Shown here in pieces: positions 45,882 through 55,449 of a DNA stretch of 64,000 bases; the stretch's first letter is position 1; each line of letters begins with the position of its first letter. Origin of the DNA: Gillisella vitis (GTDB lineage: Bacteria; Pseudomonadota; Alphaproteobacteria; Rhizobiales; Rhizobiaceae); NCBI GenBank assembly GCA_009744235.1, contig WPHV01000001.1, positions 248,001 through 312,000 on the forward strand, read 5' to 3'. The position numbers and the translations under genes are program-made. Below the pieces are notes generated by a model. The model was not told where the DNA came from. It did no database searches and saw only the letters and a program-made list of their open reading frames with translations.

Positions 45882-46021
45882 GCATCTTCGATGCCCTGAC
45901 ATCAAAGATGCAATTTCGTCGATAAAAGGCGACATGTACGTCGTGTTTGAAGCAAAATTTAACGTTTTAGGAAGATAATCGCGGGATTCTCATACGAACG
46001 CAGCCGTTAAGGAGGCAGCCA

Positions 46022-46954
46022 ATGAGACGTCCCGCTTCCAGCATCGGCTCCGCGCTCGTTCTGGCCCTTGGTGGTCTGGCCAGCGCTGGCTTGGCCAGTG
46101 CCGGTCTGGCCGGTTGCAGCGTCTCCGACACGCTGACACCCCCCCTTGATGTCGGCACCAGCGGCTCGATCAGCAAGCCGCTGACCGGTGAAGACATGCA
46201 GACGGCCATGCGCCAGAATGAGGAGGTTCCCCGCCGCCCGCATCGCCAGATGCGTGAGCAAGCGCCGGAACAGGCCTACTCCCCCTATCCGCAGCAGCAG
46301 GCCCAGCCACAAAATTCGCTGGAAGCCCAGGCTCAAGCTCTCCAAAACGGCTATAATCCGGTTGCCTCCGAGCCTCTGGACGGCCAGCCCCGCCGTCAGC
46401 AAAGCTGGCAGCAGCCAGAACGGCAGCAGAGCCAGATGCACGCGCAGGCCGAGGCTGGACCAGCGGTCAACCAATCAGAGCCTGAGGAACAGGCCGCTCT
46501 CGCTCCGCAAACCGATGATGAGGCAGCGGCTCCTGCCTCGCCCACCCCTTCGCAGCAAGCCTCGCTTGCTCCGGCTGGCGATGCCGGACCAGACTCGATC
46601 CGCTTCCTGCCGATCATCGGCGCGCCGGTTGAGGCCGTGACCCCGCTTTCACGCCAGTTGGGGGCCGAGGCCCGCGCCAAAGGCCTGATGATGCGCAGCT
46701 CCAGCGGCGAACAGGCCCGCCATATCCTCAAAGGCTATTTCTCCGCCTATGGCGAGGGCGGCAAGATCACCGTCGTCTATGTCTGGGACGTTCTCGACGC
46801 CAGCGGCAACCGCCTGCACCGCATCCAGGGCCAGCAGACTGTGCCGGGCAAAGCCCAAGACCCCTGGGCCGCCGTCCCCGCCTCCGTCATGCAGATCATC
46901 GCCAACAAGACCCTTGAGGAATATGTTGACTGGCGTGCGAAAAATACGGGGTGA
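46022..46954 (+). CDS. Conserved rhizobial lipoprotein, function unknown
   Basis: A 310-residue protein with a signal peptide ending in a lipobox (LASAGLAGC, Cys about 32), a long Gln/Pro/Ala-rich low-complexity region (about 65-190) and a folded C-terminal domain (FLPIIGAPVEAVTPLSRQLG; KITVVYVWDVLDASGNRLHR). The signal peptide contains a short internal repeat, GLASAGLASAGLAG. AAGGAGGCAGCCA is a strong ribosome site. lgt, which would lipidate it, lies 3.4 kb upstream. Confidence 0.75.
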   Translation: MRRPASSIGSALVLALGGLASAGLASAGLAGCSVSDTLTPPLDVGTSGSISKPLTGEDMQTAMRQNEEVPRRPHRQMREQAPEQAYSPYPQQQAQPQNSLEAQAQALQNGYNPVASEPLDGQPRRQQSWQQPERQQSQMHAQAEAGPAVNQSEPEEQAALAPQTDDEAAAPASPTPSQQASLAPAGDAGPDSIRFLPIIGAPVEAVTPLSRQLGAEARAKGLMMRSSSGEQARHILKGYFSAYGEGGKITVVYVWDVLDASGNRLHRIQGQQTVPGKAQDPWAAVPASVMQIIANKTLEEYVDWRAKNTG

Positions 46955-47124
46955 CGGTGGAAATGGCCGCGTTCGTTTGGTGGCGAATGAGGCGGTAGGG
47001 CGAGATGGTCGGGTTTCGGCTTTTGGTGCATTTCGACCGTGGTCAATATTTGCCCTTTGCTGGCATCGAAATGCAGTTGAATTTTACGCCGTTGAAGCGT
47101 CAGAAATTGCGTAAACGGAAAAAT

Positions 47125-47150
47125 GGTGCATAAATCTTGATTTATGTACC
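47125..47150. promoter_or_regulatory. Palindrome upstream of the methyltransferase gene
   Basis: GGTGCATAAATC and GATTTATGTACC form a 26-base near-perfect palindrome (one G-T), 65 bases before the modification gene, at the left border of the AT-rich cassette. Operator is a guess. Confidence 0.4.
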
Positions 47151-47214
47151 CATATCATTGACTTCAAACCAACCTCTTTTATGATGACTATGAGTTCCAT
47201 TTGTTAGTGACGCA

Positions 47215-48096
47215 ATGCAAAAAAACTTTTCCTCGATTAGAGCATCCTTAGGCCGCCCTGCCTATGAGGACGATGACATCCTTCTATATAATGGCGACTG
47301 CTTTGATTTGATGAGGAGGATTCCATCCGAATCGATTCCGCTTACGGTAACCTCGCCACCGTATAATATTGGAAAATCTTACGAAAATAATCGATCCGTT
47401 GAAGATTACATCAAATGGACAGCTGATTGGGTTTGTCTAGTTCATGACATTACTACGCAGTCCGGTTCATTTTGGCTAAATGTCGGCTATATGCCTATCC
47501 AAGGAAAAGCAAAGGCCATGCCTTTGCCGTATCTTATATGGGATAAAATTCCATTTTTCTTGATTCAAGAAGTCGTCTGGAATTACGGAGCGGGTGTTGC
47601 TGGTCGACTTTTCCTCTCACCACGCAATGAGAAATTACTTTGGTATGTAAAAGACTCTGAGAAATACGTCTTTAATCTTGATGATATTCGAGACACAAAC
47701 GTTAAATATCCAAATCAGAAAAAAAATGGGAAGCTGAGGTGCAATCCAAACGGAAAAAATCCTTCTGACGTCTGGCAAATCCCAAAAGTCACTTCAGGAG
47801 CTAATCGCTCTTCCAAGGAACGTACAGCACACCCTGCGCAATTCCCGCTAGCTCTAGTAAGTAGAGCGATCCTCGCGTCTAGCAATCCTGGCGATTTAGT
47901 CCTTGACCCGTTTGCCGGGTCTGGCTCCACGTTAGAGGCCGCAGCTATATTAGGACGAAAAGCAATCGGATTTGAGATTGACTCAAGTTATGTAGAAATG
48001 GCTTCTAATCGTCTAAAAAGCATGCGCCGCTCTCAAGAGATTCAACGCGCCCAAGCCACATTACCTTTTGATATTAGATCGTCCCTCGAATTGTGA
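47215..48096 (+). CDS. Type II DNA methyltransferase (beta-class, N4-C or N6-A)
   Basis: A 293-residue DNA methyltransferase. Motif IV (LTVTSPPYNIGKSYENN, about residues 45-61) precedes motif I (LVLDPFAGSGSTLEAA, about 228-243), which is the beta-class order. TSPPY fits N4-cytosine or some N6-adenine enzymes. The sequence is AT-rich with codons unlike its neighbours. Its 3' end overlaps the convergent endonuclease gene by 23 bases. With that gene and the controller it forms a complete restriction-modification system; the target site is not readable from sequence. Confidence 0.92.
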   Translation: MQKNFSSIRASLGRPAYEDDDILLYNGDCFDLMRRIPSESIPLTVTSPPYNIGKSYENNRSVEDYIKWTADWVCLVHDITTQSGSFWLNVGYMPIQGKAKAMPLPYLIWDKIPFFLIQEVVWNYGAGVAGRLFLSPRNEKLLWYVKDSEKYVFNLDDIRDTNVKYPNQKKNGKLRCNPNGKNPSDVWQIPKVTSGANRSSKERTAHPAQFPLALVSRAILASSNPGDLVLDPFAGSGSTLEAAAILGRKAIGFEIDSSYVEMASNRLKSMRRSQEIQRAQATLPFDIRSSLEL

Positions 48097-48667
48097 TCAG
48101 CTTTAGCTTCGCTAGACTAACACCAATTGACGCTTGTTGTCCGGTTGGCTTGGTCTGCCCAACCCAATCGTCATCGTCGATCCAGCCGAATCTAACATTA
48201 AGAATGCTTTTTGATTTATCGTCTTCTGTCGGAAGCTTATAATTAATTACAAGGTAATATCCAGAGCGAAATTTTGTTCTGCCTTCAGCACGATGTCCTG
48301 TACTTCTATTTCCATACAAACCTGATCGGCTTGAAGATGTTTTTATCTCAAAGGAAAAATTTAAGTCATTTTCATACACAATATCTTTTTCATTTTTAAC
48401 TCTACCACCTCTCCAGCCTTCAAGATTTTTTTGCATTTCGACAGCAATTAAGCGCTCCAGCAAAACTCCAGTAGCTTGGGCTGGAAGCAGAATGTCCATT
48501 CCTATCTGGAGACCACTTTCACCAAAACTGGAATTGAATAAGTTGTGCCAAGCATTATCAACGAATTTTAGTAACTCATCTGTATGAAGAGGAAATACTT
48601 CAACTAGCCGCCGCGTTATATCAGGCCATTCTTCTCGAGGGCGCTCAGCATATGGAGATACCAACAT
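48074..48667 (-). CDS. Type II restriction endonuclease, ScaI-like
   Basis: A 197-residue protein beginning SPYAERPREEWPDITRRLVE, with a PD-(D/E)xK-type core: Asp of DIVYENDLNF and FSFEIKTSSSRSGLYGNRS, and later SGYYLVINYKLPT, VRFGWIDDDDWVGQTKPTGQ. These blocks match my memory of the ScaI family of restriction endonucleases; ScaI cuts AGTACT, but members may differ. It is co-transcribed with the controller gene, whose stop codon shares one base with this ATG. Confidence 0.8.
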   Translation of the reverse strand: MLVSPYAERPREEWPDITRRLVEVFPLHTDELLKFVDNAWHNLFNSSFGESGLQIGMDILLPAQATGVLLERLIAVEMQKNLEGWRGGRVKNEKDIVYENDLNFSFEIKTSSSRSGLYGNRSTGHRAEGRTKFRSGYYLVINYKLPTEDDKSKSILNVRFGWIDDDDWVGQTKPTGQQASIGVSLAKLKLITIRGTI

Positions 48668-48885
48668 TAGCTAACACCACGCATCAAATCTGAAGCAGTA
48701 GTGTTAAGCGCCCTTGCAATACTTAGAATATTGTCGAGGCTTACGTTGCGTTCGCCACGCTCAACTCCGCCAACATAAGTTCTGTGAAGCCCAGCCTGCT
48801 CTGCTAGTCTTTCTTGAGAAATTTCAAGTTCTTGTCTGCGGCTTCGGATATTCTCTCCGAGAGCCATACGCCCATTGCTTTTCAT
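48667..48885 (-). CDS. XRE-family controller (C) protein of the RM system
   Basis: A 72-residue HTH protein: LGENIRSRRQELEISQERLA, then GLHRTYVGGVERGERNVSLD. Small XRE proteins directly upstream of an endonuclease gene are controllers that delay endonuclease expression until DNA is methylated. The stop overlaps the endonuclease ATG by one base. ATG 48885 is used; a GTG at 48900 and a Met at 48867 are alternatives. No ribosome site is seen, as for leaderless C genes. Confidence 0.82.
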   Translation of the reverse strand: MKSNGRMALGENIRSRRQELEISQERLAEQAGLHRTYVGGVERGERNVSLDNILSIARALNTTASDLMRGVS

Positions 48886-48910
48886 AAAACAGAAATTCAC
48901 AAAATGACGA

Positions 48911-48935
48911 CTATACGTCTACAGCCTATGCGTAT
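48911..48935 (-). promoter_or_regulatory. Candidate C-box operator upstream of the controller gene
   Basis: CTATACGTCT (48911-48920) and CTATGCGTAT (48926-48935) are direct repeats with a 15-base period, just before the controller start. C proteins bind tandem sites of this kind. Confidence 0.4.
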
Positions 48936-49286
48936 CACTCAGACGGACGATTTAAGGATATGAAGCGCATTTTATAACAACAGGTGGTTTATCAATCTCT
49001 GTAGCGGAAATTTCGCTTTTGGCCGATAATTACCACCCATCAAACGCTCTATTTTGCGCCCCGAATCCAGGCCAATTCGGAACGCTGCTTGCGGGAAAAT
49101 CACTTCGTTTACGAATTTCCGTGAGAACTGTCGCAAACCACTTGCATTCAGGGGCAAGGGCGCTAAAAAGCCCGCATTGCAGCGCCGCGCATGAAACAAG
49201 TGTGCTGGGGTCGGTTGTAACAGTTTTAATCCGAGGCGGGATGCCCAGACGGGGTCGCGCATCGGGATGCAAACAGGCGGGCACAA

Positions 49287-50219
<933 letters not shown>

Positions 50220-50242
50220 TCGTCTCGGCACGCCTGCGTAAG

Positions 50243-50269
50243 TCCCTGAACCGGAAGCGGTTTCAGGGA
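50243..50269 (+). terminator. Hairpin after prs
   Basis: TCCCTGAACCG and CGGTTTCAGGGA pair with one bulged T around GAAG; no T-tract follows directly. Confidence 0.5.
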
Positions 50270-50448
50270 TTACCTGGCAAATTTAACGTGTTACAGCGCA
50301 TTTTGCTGCCGTTTATCTTTTTGGGGAGACGGACCACCCTTTTCGCATTCCGATGCAAAACGGAAATCCCCTATTCGTCGCAGATGCTTTTCCGGCTGGC
50401 ATGACGTCAGCACCGATCCTGTGTAAAAATTTCCACCAAAAATCTATT

Positions 50449-50500
50449 GAGCATTTCCAGGAAAAGTGGATACCGACTTTCTGTCAGGAAATGCGTACAA
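50449..50500. repeat. RIME-like palindromic element
   Basis: GAGCATTTCCAGGAAAAGTG starts an imperfect inverted repeat that closes with GGAAATGC at 50487-50494. It is a copy of the family seen at 7457. The rest of the 50220-50643 gap shows no gene I can defend. Confidence 0.65.
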
Positions 50501-50643
50501 ACAAGAGCGAGAGTGTTGCTGCGATTCCACGAAGAGCAAAAACAATCTGGTCAAAACAGAATGGTTGCAGGCCGCTATTCCATTGATGAATGGTTGAGCT
50601 TCGGATACCCTTCTATTTGCATAGAAAAAATGGCTCGGACACC

Positions 50644-51534
50644 ATGACCTGCACGCAAGCTCAAGACGATATTCCAGCGCAGCCAACGAAACACCAGGCC
50701 ATGCCTTTCACAGCCAGCGCCATGCTATCCCATCCGCGGATTCATCCGATCATCCGCGTGCAGGCGGAGGCCTTCTTGAAACGGTTCGAGGAGCACCCTC
50801 AGATCGCCAGGGTTTTTGCCAGTCACCAGCGCTGGCTTCTCGGACAGATTGCCCTGATGCAATATTTTGAGATGGGCCAGATCTTGCCTGCCCGCTATTT
50901 CGACTTTGTCGAGGCCACTGGTGTGGCCAGCCGCAATACGGCGGATGCATTTCTGAAGGAAATGGAAACCTACGGCATCGCCCGCGAAACAACCACCACC
51001 GACCGCCGCAGCAGACCGCTTGTGCCGAGCGAGGCCAGCCTTGGCAGTGCGGCGGGCTGGATGGAGATCCATCTGCGAAGCCTGGACGGGTTCGACGACG
51101 GCACACGGTTACAGAATTTCGAGGCCAGTGGCCGGGACATGAGCAAGCTGCATCCGCTTATCGCTTCCGCCTTCATGCAGACGCCTGAGCTGCGCGAGCA
51201 GCCGGAAATTTTCGATCCCTTCGTCTGGCTGAACAACGGCAATATCATTATCGACTGGCTGATCGCCAAGAGTCAGGATACCGAGGCCGACGCTGAGCAG
51301 ATTTTGATCGGCACCGTATCGATCCAGGCCATGGCCGAGACATTCCACCTGTCACGCTCGCATCTTACCCGCAAGCTGCTCGATGCCGCAAACGCCGGAA
51401 CCATCGGCTGGAAAGGACGGCGTGGACGCTCGGAACTCTGGGTTTCCAACCCCTTCCGACGAGAATATGCGAGGGCGCAAGCCATCAAGCTCGAAATCAT
51501 CGACGCCGCCTGCGCCAAATGCGGCTTGCTGTAG
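50644..51534 (+). CDS. Uncharacterised HTH-type regulator candidate
   Basis: A 296-residue protein with no signal peptide or membrane helix. The C-terminal part has a winged-helix-like stretch, SIQAMAETFHLSRSHLTRKL, followed by AGTIGWKGRRGRSELW, and an earlier segment GVASRNTADAFLKEMETYGI looks like a second HTH. This suggests a two-headed DNA-binding protein, but no family is named. The start is uncertain; the longer frame from 50590 and a later Met (MPFTASAMLSHPRIH) are possible. Confidence 0.6.
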   Translation: MTCTQAQDDIPAQPTKHQAMPFTASAMLSHPRIHPIIRVQAEAFLKRFEEHPQIARVFASHQRWLLGQIALMQYFEMGQILPARYFDFVEATGVASRNTADAFLKEMETYGIARETTTTDRRSRPLVPSEASLGSAAGWMEIHLRSLDGFDDGTRLQNFEASGRDMSKLHPLIASAFMQTPELREQPEIFDPFVWLNNGNIIIDWLIAKSQDTEADAEQILIGTVSIQAMAETFHLSRSHLTRKLLDAANAGTIGWKGRRGRSELWVSNPFRREYARAQAIKLEIIDAACAKCGLL

Positions 51535-51563
51535 AGCGGGATTTTAGCGCTTCGGCTAAATTA

Positions 51564-51938
51564 TTAGCGGACAGGTAAAGCGCAGACCTCACCCCCGAAC
51601 AGCTTGGAGCGGGTCAGAAAGCGCTTTTCGCGGCCATTATCCAACGAAAACATGCCCCCTCGTCCCGGCACGACATCGATGATCAACTGGGTATGTTTCC
51701 AGACTTCATACTGACTCTGATGGATATAGAAGGGCACCCCATCAATCTCGCCCAGCTTCACATCGGTATCCCCGACGATATAATCATCCACGGGATAACA
51801 CATCGGCGACGACCCGTCGCAACAGCCGCCCGACTGATGAAACAGGATCTGCGGATGATCCCTGCGGATCTCGCCGATCAAATCGATGGCCGCCGCTGTC
51901 GCGACGACCCTTGGTTCACCGTCCAAAATCGTGTCCAT
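51564..51938 (-). CDS. DUF779 protein
   Basis: A 124-residue protein with FHQSGGCCDGSSPMCYP, a Cys-rich motif that could bind metal, and the later FYIHQSQYEVWKHTQLIIDV. DUF779 genes are often next to aldehyde dehydrogenases, as here; the function is unknown. GAGGCAGTT precedes the ATG. It is on the same strand as the dehydrogenase but 487 bases of repeats separate them. Confidence 0.85.
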   Translation of the reverse strand: MDTILDGEPRVVATAAAIDLIGEIRRDHPQILFHQSGGCCDGSSPMCYPVDDYIVGDTDVKLGEIDGVPFYIHQSQYEVWKHTQLIIDVVPGRGGMFSLDNGREKRFLTRSKLFGGEVCALPVR

Positions 51939-51986
51939 AACTGCCTCGTTTCAAAATGAAAGAAGTCCGTCGTGGCTTCGCCCCCC

Positions 51987-52023
51987 TCATCCGGCTGCCG
52001 CCACCTTCTCCCCGCTGGGGAGA
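51987..52023. repeat. Rhizobial intergenic repeat fragment
   Basis: CATCCGGCTGCCGCCACC followed by TTCTCCCCG-CTG-GGGAGAA, a hairpin-ended unit I know as common in rhizobial intergenic DNA. Confidence 0.5.
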
Positions 52024-52088
52024 AGAATGCAGGAACCGCAAGCCCTGTGAATTCTCATCAGCGTATAAAAACCACAAACTCGACACCT

Positions 52089-52286
52089 AAACCCGTCGAG
52101 ATTCGCGGCTGGAGGTGGCGAAAATGGTTATGTTCGAGAACCGGAGCGGAGCGTACTTCAAAGCATTCCCAGAAAAAGTGTGAAGCGGTTTTTCGTTCGG
52201 GAATGCGAAACATAAGAGTACGTGAGCACCGGAAGCGCAGGACATGACCATTTGCAGCCCCTCCAGACGTGAATATCGGCGGGTTT
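52089..52286. repeat. Large palindromic element, unit 1, carrying a RIME-like insertion
   Basis: Bounded by AAACCCG (52089) and CGGGTTT (52280). It matches unit 2 next to it except for an extra block of roughly 57 bases (about 52153-52207, beginning near GCATTCCCAGAAAAAGTG) that interrupts the central GCGTAC/GTACGT arms. Confidence 0.75.
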
Positions 52287-52427
52287 AAACCCGATTGGAA
52301 ATTCGCCCCACTGTGGCGAAAATGGCTTCCGGCGAGAACCAGCGCGGAGCGTACCTAGAGTACGTGAGCACTGGAAGCGCAGGCGGAAGACATTTGCAGC
52401 CCAGCGGGGCGGATTTACAACGGGTTT
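52287..52427. repeat. Large palindromic element, unit 2 (uninterrupted)
   Basis: A 141-base imperfect palindrome: outer AAACCCG...CGGGTTT, then CGCCCC...GGGGCG, CTTCCG...CGGAAG and central GCGTAC...GTACGT. It abuts unit 1 and ends on the stop codon of the dehydrogenase gene. Confidence 0.8.
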
Positions 52428-53940
52428 AGAAGAAGCCGAGGGCTTTGGGGCTGTAACTTACCAGCATGTTCTTGGTCTGCTGATAGTGATCCAGCATCAT
52501 CTTGTGGGTCTCACGGCCAATGCCCGATTGCTTGTAGCCGCCGAAGGCCGCATGGGCCGGATAGGCGTGGTAGCAATTGGTCCAGACGCGCCCGGCCTGG
52601 ATATTGCGACCGAAGCGGTAGCAGGTATTGGCATCGCGGCTCCAGACGCCAGCACCCAGGCCATAGAGGGTGTCATTGGCGATTTCCAGGGCCTCGGCCT
52701 CGTCCTTGAAGGTGGTGACGGAGACGACCGGGCCGAAGATTTCCTCCTGGAAGACCCGCATCTTGTTATGCCCCTTGAACACGGTCGGCTTAACGTAATA
52801 GCCGCCAGCGAGATCGCCGGACAGAGTATTGCGATGGCCACCGGTCAGCACTTCGGCGCCTTCCTGACGACCGATATCCATATAGGACAGGATTTTTTCA
52901 AGCTGCTCGCTGGAGGCCTGCGCGCCGATCATCGTGCCCATATCCAGCGGATCACCCTGCACGATGGCCTCGACGCGCTTGATGGCTTTTTCCATGAAGC
53001 GATCATAGATCTTTTCATGGACGATCGCCCGGCTTGGGCAGGTGCAGACTTCGCCCTGGTTAAGGGCAAACATCGCAAAGCCTTCCAGGGCCTTGTCGAG
53101 ATAATCGTCATCTTCGCGCAGCACATCCTCGAAGAAGATATTCGGCGATTTTCCGCCCAGCTCCAGCGTCACCGGAATGAGGTTTTGGCTGGCATACTGC
53201 ATGATCAGGCGACCCGTCGAGGTCTCACCGGTAAAGGCGATCTTGGCGATGCGCGGGCTGGAGGCCAGGGGCTTGCCAGCTTCCAGGCCAAAGCCATTGA
53301 CGATATTGAGCACGCCGGGCGGCAGGATGTCGCCGATCAATTCGGCCCAGACGAGAATCGAGGCCGGAGTCTGCTCGGCGGGCTTCAGCACGACGCAATT
53401 GCCAGCGGCAAGAGCGGGCGCCAGCTTCCAGGCGGCCATCAGGATCGGGAAATTCCAGGGAATGATCTGGCCGACGACGCCAAGCGGCTCGTGGAAATGA
53501 TAGGCAACCGTATCGTGGTCGATTTCGCCGATCGAGCCTTCCTGTGCGCGCACGCAGGCGGCAAAATAGCGGAAATGATCGACGGCCAGCGGAATATCGG
53601 CAGCCATGGTTTCACGCAGCGGCTTGCCATTGTCCCAGGTTTCGGCCCGGGCTAGAAGCTCCAGATTGCTTTCCATCCGGTCGGCAATGCGGTTCAGCAT
53701 GTTGGCGCGCTCGGCAACGGGGGTCTTGCCCCATTTGTCCTTGGCGGCATGGGCAGCGTCCAGCGCCAGATTGATGTCGCGCTCGTCGGAGCGGGCGATA
53801 TCGCACAGCTTGCCACCGGTGACTGGCGTGGTGTTTTCAAAATACCGGCCACCGACCGGCTCACGCCAGTCGCCACCGATGAAATTGCCGTATTTCAGCT
53901 TGAACGGGGTGCTTGCCGTGGTTTGAACCTGAATGTTCAT
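52426..53940 (-). CDS. NAD-dependent aldehyde dehydrogenase
   Basis: A 504-residue enzyme of the ExaC/Adh (acetaldehyde dehydrogenase II) group. The N-terminal stretch [20 protein letters not shown], the catalytic Glu in [14 protein letters not shown], the active-site Cys in [17 protein letters not shown] and the ending [20 protein letters not shown] are typical. It oxidises acetaldehyde or similar aldehydes to acids. GGGAGGATGAG precedes the ATG. A GAF-Fis activator upstream on the same strand probably controls it. Confidence 0.94.
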   Translation of the reverse strand: MNIQVQTTASTPFKLKYGNFIGGDWREPVGGRYFENTTPVTGGKLCDIARSDERDINLALDAAHAAKDKWGKTPVAERANMLNRIADRMESNLELLARAETWDNGKPLRETMAADIPLAVDHFRYFAACVRAQEGSIGEIDHDTVAYHFHEPLGVVGQIIPWNFPILMAAWKLAPALAAGNCVVLKPAEQTPASILVWAELIGDILPPGVLNIVNGFGLEAGKPLASSPRIAKIAFTGETSTGRLIMQYASQNLIPVTLELGGKSPNIFFEDVLREDDDYLDKALEGFAMFALNQGEVCTCPSRAIVHEKIYDRFMEKAIKRVEAIVQGDPLDMGTMIGAQASSEQLEKILSYMDIGRQEGAEVLTGGHRNTLSGDLAGGYYVKPTVFKGHNKMRVFQEEIFGPVVSVTTFKDEAEALEIANDTLYGLGAGVWSRDANTCYRFGRNIQAGRVWTNCYHAYPAHAAFGGYKQSGIGRETHKMMLDHYQQTKNMLVSYSPKALGFF

Positions 53941-54093
53941 CTCTCATCCTCCCTGATGAAGGGTCCTGTGGTGATGTTTGTCTTTGGGGAAAACCGGTCC
54001 TCCACTTTTCCCTGACAAACTCCCAGAACCGTAGAGGGAAGATGCACCCCGCTAAGGCCAGATACCAGCCACGCTTCGCAATGCCGCAACGCA

Positions 54094-54117
54094 CAGTGTC
54101 GCATCGCTGCGACACTG
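54094..54117 (-). promoter_or_regulatory. Candidate operator of the GAF-Fis activator
   Basis: CAGTGTCGCA-TCGC-TGCGACACTG is a perfect 10-base dyad between the activator gene and the aldehyde dehydrogenase. No sigma-54 box (GG-N10-GC spacing with TTGC) was found nearby. Confidence 0.5.
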
Positions 54118-54126
54118 CTACGTGCA

Positions 54127-55083
54127 TTAGTGAATATTGAAACGCTTCATCTTGCGATGCAGGGTTGCGCGGCTAATGCCCAGCAATTGCGCTGCCTGGG
54201 AGACATTGCCTTTGGTGCGCGACAGGACCCGGCGCAGTGCAGCCCGTTCCGCATCATAGAGGTCGTCCCCCTCTTCCCCGCGCTTTTCCTTCAGGGCATC
54301 GGTGGCAGGCAGGCCAGCGGCAATGGCCTGATCGTCGATCTGCAACGCCAGCCGCGCCGCCCGCGTCGCCCCCAGCACCAGATCGTCACCATCTACGGCC
54401 AAAAGTGCCGTGGGATTGGCGACCGTGGGGATCATGACGATCCTCGCGCCTGCAAAGGCCATGCGAAACAGGTTGACCTCAACACGCAGCGCGGCATCGC
54501 GCACCGCCTGGGCGAGAATGGTCATCGACAGATCCGTTACATCATGGCGGCAGGTGGAAATGTCGAGCGCGGCGGCAATCTGACCGCGATGGTCGCGGAT
54601 TGGCGCCGTGGTGCAACTCAGTGCGATATTGGCAGAGAGAAAATGCTGGTCGCGGTGGATGATGACCGGGCGCTCGTCAGCCAGCGCCGTGCCGATGCCA
54701 TTGGTGCCGACACTGGCCTCGCTCCATTCCGTCTGCTGCCAGAGCCCAAGCCTGTGGAAATCCCGGTCGTCGCCAGCCGCGCTACGCCGTTCCAGCACCA
54801 CGCCATGGCTATCGGCCAGCACCAGGCAGCAACCGGAGCGCCCGACCGTCGAAAACAGCCGGTCCATCTCCTCGGCGCTGGCGGCGATCAGGTGGTCCAT
54901 GCGTTGGCGCGCTTCGCGGAAGGCCGTTTCCTCCAAGATCCTTGGGGTGCCTGCCTGTTCAGGGTCCAGCCCATGGACATCGAGGCAACGCCGCCAGGAA
55001 GCGGCAATCGGTGAACTGGCCGCCTTCGATCCCTGCAATGCTGTCGAATAGACCGTATCGGCATGTTTGTAACCGACGCTCAT
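54127..55083 (-). CDS. GAF-Fis transcriptional activator (AcoR-like, no AAA+ domain)
   Basis: A 318-residue protein: an N-terminal GAF sensor (SGCCLVLADSHGVVLERRSA; SVGTNGIGTALADERPVIIH; APIRDHRGQIAAALDISTCR) and a C-terminal Fis HTH (RRVLSRTKGNVSQAAQLLGI then SRATLHRKMKRFNIH). Full AcoR proteins carry a sigma-54 AAA+ domain between these; here the linker is only about 60 residues, so activation is probably through sigma-70. Met at 55081-55083 has GGGAGGAGCAT upstream. It lies 186 bases before the aldehyde dehydrogenase. Confidence 0.88.
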   Translation of the reverse strand: MSVGYKHADTVYSTALQGSKAASSPIAASWRRCLDVHGLDPEQAGTPRILEETAFREARQRMDHLIAASAEEMDRLFSTVGRSGCCLVLADSHGVVLERRSAAGDDRDFHRLGLWQQTEWSEASVGTNGIGTALADERPVIIHRDQHFLSANIALSCTTAPIRDHRGQIAAALDISTCRHDVTDLSMTILAQAVRDAALRVEVNLFRMAFAGARIVMIPTVANPTALLAVDGDDLVLGATRAARLALQIDDQAIAAGLPATDALKEKRGEEGDDLYDAERAALRRVLSRTKGNVSQAAQLLGISRATLHRKMKRFNIH

Positions 55084-55449
55084 ATGCTCCTCCCAAAGCA
55101 AATTCACATCTCTCTGGACTATCATGAACCTTTGCGAGCAGGATGGCAATCGACAGGATTGACGCGCCTTGCCGCAAAAACCGGTGGCCCCGTTCCATCC
55201 CATGCTCGAAAAAAGCCCGAGAAAGCTTGCATCCACGGCACTTTCATACTATAGCGCCCCCGTCCGCGCAGACACCCTTGGAGGCAATGCGGATGAAATT
55301 GTGACGGCTGCTATATGTTTCCTTCAATCCTGAACGGTTGGAGTGAAACGATGCGGCAGATTTAAAAACCGGCACCGTTTCCAGTTTCAATCCGGAATTT
55401 CAAAGACAAAACCGGCTGAAACTCTCCAGTAACATCGAAAGGAAATGCC
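55084..55449. other. Divergent region between activator gene and rplY
   Basis: 366 bases without a gene. No promoter with good spacing was found for rplY; its ribosome site is GAAAGGAAATGCC. Confidence 0.3.

Noticed and set aside
47215..48900. Prophage or integrative element
   Set aside because: No integrase, transposase, tRNA target or attachment repeats were found around the restriction-modification genes.
52486..53655. A 389-codon frame antisense to the aldehyde dehydrogenase
   Set aside because: Fully inside a clear aldehyde dehydrogenase gene and without a recognisable domain.
54127..55083. Sigma-54 dependent control of the aldehyde dehydrogenase
   Set aside because: The activator lacks the AAA+ domain and no GG/GC-spaced sigma-54 promoter lies before the dehydrogenase.
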